Assembly: GCA_026770615.1 (NCBI GenBank) | Contig: MU632059.1 | Location: forward strand, 30,276-42,199 | Reading direction: 5' to 3' | Length of the DNA stretch: 11,924 nucleotides | Origin: Pavlovales sp. CCMP2436 | Lineage: Eukaryota > Haptophyta > Pavlovophyceae > Pavlovales | Shown: piece after piece, positions 1 through 6,887 of the stretch | How the letters are laid out: each line of letters begins with the position of its first letter | How positions within the stretch are numbered: position 1 is the first letter of the stretch | Notes under the pieces: generated by a model | What the model saw: only the letters and a program-made list of their open reading frames with translations | Told to the model about the DNA's origin: nothing | Databases searched by the model: none | Program-made: the position numbers and the translations under genes

Positions 1-2
1 AC

Positions 3-459
3 TCCGACTGGAGCGCAGACACGGAGGGGCGCAGGTCGACTAGCGGCTACGTCGTGATGTTCAACGCCGGTGTCGTGGCAGAGCAGCATGCAGTCGATCG
101 TCGCGCTTTCCACTTGCGAGGCCGAGTACATCGCTGCCTCGGACGCGGCGCGCGAGGTCTACTACATGCGCGAGGTCGCCTCGTTCATCCGCAACCCGCA
201 GCCCGGCCCGACGGTCCTGTACGAGGACAACCAAGGCGCGGTCCAGCTGATCGCGAACCCGGTGCACCATAAGCGCACCAAGCACATCGATGTAAAGTAC
301 CATTACATCCGCGCAGCGCAGGAGAACGGCGTGATCAAGGTCGAGAAGATTCACAAGGACCTCAACCACGCCGACATCATGACCAAGGCGGCGACCACGG
401 TAACGTTCCGCTGGCACGTCGACGCCCTCATGCAGCCGGCGGTGCAGCCGGCGGGGTAG
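3..459 (+). pseudogene. copia pol C-terminus: RNase H domain, frameshifted
   Basis: Two reading frames together give a copia RNase H. The frame starting at base 3 encodes the SDW..DTEGRRSTSGYV motif up to about base 68. The frame starting at base 70 continues with SWQSSMQSIVALSTCEAEY, then YEDNQGA, KRTKHIDVKYHYIR and ADIMTKA. These are the signature blocks of this domain, including the acidic residues of the D-E-D catalytic core (SDW, CEAEY, EDN). The frame change falls around bases 69-71, consistent with a small deletion or a 1-base insertion. The first stop in the second frame is TAG at 457-459, already inside the 12-bp repeat, with another TAG at 481-483. Beyond these the frame stays open through the repeats. 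The enzyme would have degraded the RNA strand during reverse transcription. The family call is very secure; the exact indel is not. Confidence 0.88.
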
Positions 460-647
460 CCGATGGTGCAGTCGGCAGTGTAGCCGACGGTGCAGTCGGC
501 GGTGCAGCCGACGGTGCAGTCGGCGGAGCAGCCGACGGTGCAGTCGGCGGAGCAGCCGGCAGTGCAGTCGGCGGGGCAACCGACGGTGCATTCGGCGGAG
601 CAGCCGGCAGTGCAGTCGGCGGAGCAGCCGGCGGCGCAGCCGGCGGG
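432..647 (+). repeat. 12-bp minisatellite, about 18 imperfect copies
   Basis: The units follow GCAGCCGACGGT or GCAGTCGGCGGA and alternate in many places, giving a 24-bp higher-order period. In the frame of the RNase H they encode repeating QPTV/QSAE tetrapeptides. Two units carry TAG where the others have CAG, which creates the two in-frame stops. The array sits between the RNase H motifs and the polypurine tract, so it belongs to the element rather than to flanking DNA. Confidence 0.9.
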
Positions 648-746
648 TTTAAGTAACGACACAGCCGCGCTGAGCAGCCCAGACGTGGGCCATGCTCGGC
701 AGGCAAGTCGACGCCATCATGCTGGGCATCATCCAGTACTGATGAC

Positions 747-755
747 GCGGGGGGG
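747..755 (+). promoter_or_regulatory. polypurine tract (plus-strand primer) of copia element
   Basis: A run of seven Gs (749-755) lies immediately before the TGTTGG that opens the LTR. A purine run directly against the 3' LTR is the expected position for the primer of plus-strand DNA synthesis in LTR retroelements. Confidence 0.75.
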
Positions 756-1083
756 TGTTGGAGGTATGGCTTTTGTATATGATCTCCAGAGAGCATATAC
801 TCAAGCTATATACTGCCTACATGCCTGCCCGCAGCACACAGCACCGCACACACTTACTGGCCACAACCCGTGTCATACGGGAGCCAGTTGCTGGTTTGGC
901 TCAGTTCAAATTGTGTTGCCACTCAGTGATCGCTCAGTTTGCCGTCCGCCACTAATCGCTTTGCACTGATCGCTCGTGAAGATCTAACTCGCTATATTTG
1001 ATCCTGCCGCCCGTCGAGACGACAGGCACCCTCTAGCGCTGCAAGGACTAGAGGAGAGACGGAGCGACCGGCTAACACCAACA
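756..1083 (+). repeat. 3' LTR of copia element (328 bp)
   Basis: It begins TGTTGG after the polypurine tract and ends CCAACA at 1078-1083, a perfect 6-bp terminal inverted repeat with canonical TG...CA ends. TATA-like stretches occur near 806-813 and 990-996. A small hairpin, CCTCTAG paired with CTAGAGG (1030-1036 and 1048-1054, 11-nt loop), lies in the probable R/U5 part. The boundaries come from the inverted repeat and the polypurine tract only; no second LTR is available here for comparison. Confidence 0.82.
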
Positions 1084-1606
1084 GTCAATCACATATAAGA
1101 CTTCTACATAAAGTCAGTGAGTGAACATCACCTGTTAAACCATGCTGAGCCGCTATATATACATACGCATAGCCTTCACAATCACATAGCCGTCTACCGA
1201 GGTGAGCGCCGAAGAGGCGGGCGCCCTCGAGGCGGGCGCAGCTGAGGGGTCTAATCGGTTTTTAGCCTTTTACCGGTGGTCATGTCGCTGAGTGTCAAGA
1301 GAGCGCTGCAACAAGCTGAGCCTGATGTGACCGAGTGGATCTGTGCTGTGTGCACCAGTAGTTACTATACTCTATAGTACTTATACCTGTATTTTTCAAG
1401 TTGTAACTGTAAACTATGACGTTCTACTATAGTGCATTTTTTTATCCGGGGTGGCGGGCTTCTGTCTCTGGGTTCCGGTTTCTTCTTAAACTTGAACTCG
1501 AAGACTTGAAGTAGAAGAGTTAAAATTTAAACATTTCTATTTTGAATTAAATCTAGTAAGTAATTTGATATAGTTCTAGTTACGTCCCACCCGAGTGCTA
1601 GTGAAA
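1084..1606. other. gene-free spacer between the retroelement and the TMEM222-family gene
   Basis: No convincing gene is present. The left part is moderately GC-rich and includes an 11-bp direct repeat, GAGGCGGGCGC, at 1214-1224 and 1229-1239. There is a 31-codon ORF at 1282-1377 of doubtful value. The right part (about 1380-1590) is AT-rich and would contain the 3' UTR of the minus-strand gene ending at 1607. I saw no clear AATAAA-type signal on the minus strand. Confidence 0.6.
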
Positions 1607-2314
1607 CTACCGTCGAGGGACGCGCCCGTGCATCCCGCCCATGCCAAGCGCGCTAGCAAAGGTAAACCAGCCGACAAGCGCAACGTTCACGTAGCAGGTC
1701 ACTCGAAAGAAGCCGAGAACTCCGCTCCAGCCCCCTAAGCTTTGCGCGAGAGCGTAGCCGGTCAGCAGCGGGCCGAAGGCCTGGAGCACGCCGCAGAAGG
1801 TGGTGAACCGGCCCCAGAAAAAGAAGAGCCCACAGATGCTCAGCAGGTTCCACCGCTTGGCGCACATGCCCCTGCCACCCACGTCGTTAAGGAATTTGAC
1901 AATGAATGAGTGGCAGTTCCACGTGCAAAAGTCGTACATCGGCCCCTCGCTGCTATTGAAGAGCTGCACGGATTCGAACAACCTCTCGTCCCAGTCGTTC
2001 GCAGTGCAGCCGAGCTCGGCGAGATCGAAATGGACATACCGCACCGGCCAGCCGAAGGCCATGTCGTTCTCATTGATCGCACCCACCCAGTCGTACACGA
2101 CGCCCTCGGAGGAACACACGCCCACGTGGCCGATGTAAGGCGCGATCCATGTAATCGGATGGATGGGCGCCCACACGATGCACGCCGGGTAGCGATGAGC
2201 GGCGTGGTCGACCCGGCGCGAGGAGGGGGGCTTGCCAGCTGCCGTGCAGAGCACGTACTCCTCGCCGTCCACGTCAGAGGCGTCGAGGCTGTGGGACGCG
2301 CGCATTGCTGCCAT
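1607..2314 (-). CDS. TMEM222: TMEM222/RTE1-family membrane protein (DUF778)
   Basis: This intact, intronless ORF encodes 235 residues. The family signature is visible: YPACIVWAPIHPITWIAP (42-59), IGHVGVCSSEGVVYDWVG (61-78), NENDMAFGWPVRYVHFD (81-97), YDFCTWNCHSF (127-137) and then WNLLSICGLFFFWGRF (155-170). Human TMEM222 and plant RTE1 share this order. Plant RTE1 acts with the ethylene receptor ETR1 at ER/Golgi membranes; the role of the animal protein is poorly defined. Hydrophobic segments at about 155-171, 173-193 and 203-222 look like membrane spans in the C-terminal half, while the N-terminal 40 residues are polar and variable. The start is the first in-frame ATG, with an in-frame TGA two codons upstream. 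It is head-to-head with the UBX gene. His63 and Cys134 resemble the His/Cys pair of LRAT/NlpC-P60-like folds; that is inference. Whether it is a true orthologue of TMEM222 or of RTE1 cannot be told here. Confidence 0.9.
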   Translation of the reverse strand: MAAMRASHSLDASDVDGEEYVLCTAAGKPPSSRRVDHAAHRYPACIVWAPIHPITWIAPYIGHVGVCSSEGVVYDWVGAINENDMAFGWPVRYVHFDLAELGCTANDWDERLFESVQLFNSSEGPMYDFCTWNCHSFIVKFLNDVGGRGMCAKRWNLLSICGLFFFWGRFTTFCGVLQAFGPLLTGYALAQSLGGWSGVLGFFRVTCYVNVALVGWFTFASALGMGGMHGRVPRR

Positions 2315-2946
2315 TCCTCAGGATGCAGGATGCCGCGAGCGCGCACGCCGGCACGCTCTGCACCACCTTCTTGAGCACCGCGGGCGGTGGGGCGAGCTTG
2401 TGCGCTCGCCGTTCGAAATAAAAAAAATAACCGCCGACGCGTCGGCATGCGCTTGGGGTGTTCGGCGAAAAGACGACGCGGGAGTAAGCGCAGTAGACGA
2501 CCGATGCGCTGAACCTCCCATGGCATGCCTGTACTTTACGCCTCCGGGCTGCAAGTTGGGGGACGTTCAAAGAATTATTATTGAAAAATCCGGACGGCTT
2601 TTTGAGGTAGTAATTTACCCTTGGAGCAACGATCTATTCAGTTCAGTCACATTCTCCTCGCTGAAACAAAATCGGGAAGCAGGGAGGTGCTCACGTGCAG
2701 GTCCAGAGTAAGCGTTCCATGTGCCACAATTACTCTCCTGACCCACAAAAGGTGGATTAAAAAGAGCGCAGACGACCGACAAGGACTGGACGGGCAGAAC
2801 TTCGAAGCCAAGACGGCCAGAAGAGACCGAGGACCAGCCAGATCGTCGCTGCAGATCTACAGAGTCTCTTCGCTTCCCGACTACCTCCCCATCTCTTTGA
2901 CGGCGCTGAGCTCGACACGCCACCCGATAGAGCTAAGACCGAGACA
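2315..2946. promoter_or_regulatory. divergent promoter/5' UTR region between the two intact genes
   Basis: About 630 bp separate the two start codons, which face away from each other, so both promoters must lie here. A perfect 14-bp palindrome, GCCGACGCGTCGGC, at 2433-2446 is a candidate shared binding site. It sits next to an A-rich tract (about 2417-2430). No canonical TATA box is obvious for either gene. The ATG at 2947 has good context (GACAATGGC). The frame upstream of 2947 is open for some distance but has no nearby in-frame ATG. Confidence 0.55.
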
Positions 2947-5829
2947 ATGGCTGATCCGGGCGGCACCGTGCACTCGGCCTCGCTGCGCCAGCTCAAGCTG
3001 AGGCGCGAGGCCGAGGAGCGCGCCAGCATCCGCGAGCGGGTGGAGGAGGACCGCCAGCGCCGGGTGGAGCGGGCGCAGAGTCATGCGGCCGCCCAGGCCG
3101 CAGCCGAGGTACATTCTGCGGTTGTTGCCGCTTCCACGGCTTCAGCCTACTCCCTTGCTTCAGCTGCGGCGACTGTGCGCATCCGCTGCCCGGATGGCTC
3201 GACGCGGAGCCACACCTTCCCGGCGAGCGCGACGCTGGTGAATGTGCGTGCATGGCTTCAGACCGCCGAGCGCGAGCCGCAGCCGCCGCCGCAGCCCGCG
3301 CTAGCCCAGGGCTTCCGAGGCGGCAGCGGCAGCCTGGTGCCCAACGAGCTGGCGCGCGCCGGGAGGGAGCACTTCGAGCGCCAGACGGAGCGGATGCGCG
3401 AAGACGCACGCCGCCTCCGCCTTGGCGCCGCGACGGACGGCGGCGACGATGCGGAGGGCGGAGGGACGGTAGCCAACGGAGCTCCGCCGCCGCCCGCGCT
3501 CTACTTCTTCACGCCTGCCCCGCGCCGCGACTTCGCCGACGAGGAGGCCATGCGAACGACGCTGCACGCAGCCGGGCTTGTGCCGTCCGGAACGCTGCAA
3601 GTGCTGCGCGCGGGGCCCTCAACCGCCGCGGCCGCGAGCGAGCGCTGGCCGGCCGCGCAGGCGCAGGCGGCGCGCTTCACTGGCGGTATGTTCGGCCGCG
3701 GCGAGCCCGAGGAAGGCGAGGAGGGCGAGGATGAAGACGACGAGGAGGGCGAGGAGGAGGAGATGGAGCACGACCACGGCGAGGAGGGCGACGGCGAGGA
3801 GGACGAGGAGGACGGGGAGGGCGAGGATCCGATGATGGGCATGGGGATGCATGCGCCCTTCGCACTCGGCGCGGGTGGGCCACCGCCAGCGAGGGCTGGC
3901 CACGCGCTTGGCGGCGCGGGCGCGGGCACGGGCGCATGCGCGGGCGCGGGCGGCGTGGGTGCGGGGCCCGCAGCGGATCTGAGTGCGGAGCAGATCCGAC
4001 GTGCGCGCGTGGAGGCGCTCGGACGGGCCGCAAAGCTGTCGGCCGACACAGCGGCGGCGATGGCGGCGATGACTGCGGCGGCGGCCCCGCGCGCCGCCGC
4101 AGAGCAGCCCGCACAGCAGCAGCTGGCAGGGCTCGCGGGTGCCGACGCCGCCGCGGCGCAGGCGGAGGCGGAGGTCGCGGCAATGCGCCGCGCGGCGGCG
4201 CTGCGCGCTATCGCCGCGCGGGCGGGCGGCCCGGTGGCGTCAGCTGAGCCGCCGGCGCCCGCCGAGCCCGAAGCCAAGCCCGCGCCCGAGCCGCGCTTCA
4301 GCGCGCCGCCCTCCTCCGCCGAGGCCGTGGCGAACGCGGCCGCGCGCGCGCGCGCGCTGCAGGCGGCACAGGCGCGCGCGCCGCCGCCCTCCGCCGCTGT
4401 GACCGCCGCCGCGCGCGCGCGCGACCGGCACTCGATCCTCGCGCGCGCGGCGGGCGCCGGGCTGCTCCCCAGCGCGCAGCCCGCCGCGGGCAGTCAAGAG
4501 GCGGCTGCAGAGGAGCGCAAGCGCATCGCGGCGACGCACCGGGCGCGCGCGGACTCCAACCTGCTCGACCGTGAGCGGATTCGCCGCGACTGCTTGGAGG
4601 TGGGGCATACCAAGCAGAAATGGACACCCCAACCCAGCGAGCATACCCCCGAGCACACTACCAAGCATGCCCACAACACCCCCCAAGTATAGACATGCAA
4701 ATTCGAGGCCTATCTATGTTTGGGGGGATGCTTGGTGGTGTGCTCGGGTGTATGCTTGCTGGGTTGGGTGTGTGCTGTGGGGTTTGTAGCCGGTATGTCG
4801 GGTGGGTTGTGTTGTCGGGCGTGAGTGGGATTTGATCGGTCGAGGGGGGTTTGTACGCATTGCTCATTGGCTGCGTCAGAGCTCGTGCGTTGCTGTGGAG
4901 CTCATCTGTTGGTGATACACGCTGCTCCTGCTCCTGCTGCAAAAAAAAAAAAACACACACACACACACAGGACCGCAACCTCCGTTTCGCACCGCCCTCC
5001 GCACCCGTGGCAGGCGGCTCCGTGCTACGTGCGCCCACAAGCGCAGGCGCCGGCTCGGGATCGGCGGCGGGGTCGTCCGCGGGCGAGCGGCCAGTCGCAC
5101 TCCGCGTGAAGCTGGCGGACGGGTAAAAAAAAGAGAAAAAAAAAGTGATGATAATGATTCTAATGAGAAATGAGGCATAACATTGACATTTATAGGCGGC
5201 TGCTCGAGCTTTTCCTTTGCGAGCAGGACCGCCTGGCCGTCGTTTTCGACGCGGTGGCGAGCGCACGCCAGGCGACGGACACCTTCGTGCTCCGCGTCGT
5301 GGTGCCGCCCGCAGAGTATTTTTTTTTTTGAATAAACTGCATCATGTCATAATAACGAATATGAATAACAATAATCTAATAATGAAAAGTTACCTCTCCG
5401 ACTCTGCCGAGCATCGCGCGCTCTCGCTCGGCGCCGTGGGCCTCGCGCCCGCCGCCTCATTGCTCGTGGCCAGCGCGGCGACACGCGGCCTGCAGGTGAT
5501 TCGTACTTTTTTTATTTCCCCCCCCCCCTCTTTTTTTTAGACGGAAATACTAGAAAAAAAATACGATAGCGCAATTATAGTCATAATCAATCATAACTCC
5601 TCTTACTCATACTCATAACTTGAATCACATGGATGCAGCGCGTGTCTGTCGCCTCGGAGTGGCGCGCTACGCAAGCGGGCAACGCGCAGGCAGGCGAGGT
5701 GTGTGTGTAAATATCTAGATTAACGTCCGTCCCCTGACCCGGCCAGCTCACCAAGCGTTTAGAAAACACTCGGGCTGAAGGTAGCAGAGCACACGAATAC
5801 CGTCCCCACCGTGCGCATCTCCATTTTAT

Positions 5830-5890
<61 letters not shown>

Positions 5891-6799
5891 AAAAGAAATA
5901 TGAGTATATACATGTTCATATAGAGAGTGAGAAATATGAGTATAATGATGATAATGATGATGATGATGACAACGACAATAATGACAACAACAACAATGAC
6001 AACAACGCAGGTGCGGATGCGCGCCGAGCTCGCCCGCCTCGTGCAGGCCGGCGGCGAGGTGGGCGGCGCGCACCAGGGCGGCGCGGCGCTGGCCGGGCTG
6101 CGCGCCGAGCTCCTCGACGCCAGCGCGCTCGACGAGCTGCAGACCGCCCTGCTCGCACGGGGTGAGTCGCACTAATACCAAATAGTCATACTAGCCATGG
6201 GAATGACCCGCAGATATCGCTCCAAAGGGGTGGGCCCCCTTTTTTTTTCTTTTTTTTTATCATCGTCAATGTTATAATCATCGTCAGTATTCTTCTTCTT
6301 CCTATTATCATCCTCCTTCTCAATTTATTATTTTTTCGAGGAGTGCATCCGCGGGCGGAGGCTATCCATCGCCTGCTCTCACTGTCTTCTGCCTGCCTCC
6401 CCTCCCCCCCCCCCTACAGCGGAGGAGTGCATCCCGCAGGCGGAGGCGCAGCTCGAGGTCTTCCTCGTCGGCGCGGACGCAGCCGGAGCCGGTAAATCAC
6501 GTTATTCTTTTGTTCGTAGTAAATCACGTTATTATTATTGATAGTACTCATAATATATATATGTATATATATATATATATATATGTTTTACATATATACA
6601 TATATAATATACATACATACACACATATATATATATATGTATATCTATAGAGAGAGAGAGAGATAGAGATTAGAGATAGAGTTATATATATATATATATG
6701 TGTGTGTGTGTATATGTATACATATATAAAACAATAAATATAATATATATTACTAATAATATACTATTTATATACTATTTATATACATAAATTATATTA

Positions 6800-6833
<34 letters not shown>

Positions 6834-6839
6834 ATTATA

Positions 6840-6887
<48 letters not shown>

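Larger units (their letters stand above)
1..1083 (+). mobile_element. Ty1/copia LTR retrotransposon, 3' portion (truncated by window edge)
   Basis: In order, the sequence shows the RNase H end of a copia-type pol, a GC-rich 12-bp repeat tail, a G-run polypurine tract and a full LTR with terminal TG...CA. In Ty1/copia elements RNase H is the last pol domain and lies just upstream of the 3' LTR, so the order fits. The RNase H part is frameshifted and interrupted by stops, so this copy is probably dead. The five bases after the LTR, GTCAA (1084-1088), would be the 3' target-site duplication; its partner lies outside the window. The 5' LTR, gag, protease, integrase and most of reverse transcriptase are not in view. 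Confidence 0.9.

Noticed and set aside
351..662. Cys-rich minus-strand ORF
   Set aside because: It is the antisense reading of the 12-bp minisatellite; the Cys periodicity is the repeat itself.
1282..1377. 31-codon ORF with WICAVCT, reminiscent of a RanBP2-type zinc finger start
   Set aside because: Only one Cys pair is present, the ORF is very short, and nothing around it continues the domain.
2520..2711. 63-residue plus-strand ORF (starts MACLYFTPPG) in the divergent promoter region
   Set aside because: No recognisable motif, and codon use is more AT-rich than the neighbouring genes; probably chance or UTR sequence.
3501..4277. Long Ser/Ala/Pro-rich minus-strand ORF opposite exon 1
   Set aside because: An antisense shadow of a GC-rich coding exon with low-complexity composition and no domain.
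4561..4580. Alternative exon 1 donor C|GTGAGCGG at 4571
   Set aside because: A better donor consensus, but it would shift exon 2 out of the frame that encodes the second UBX domain; the donor at 4600 keeps it.
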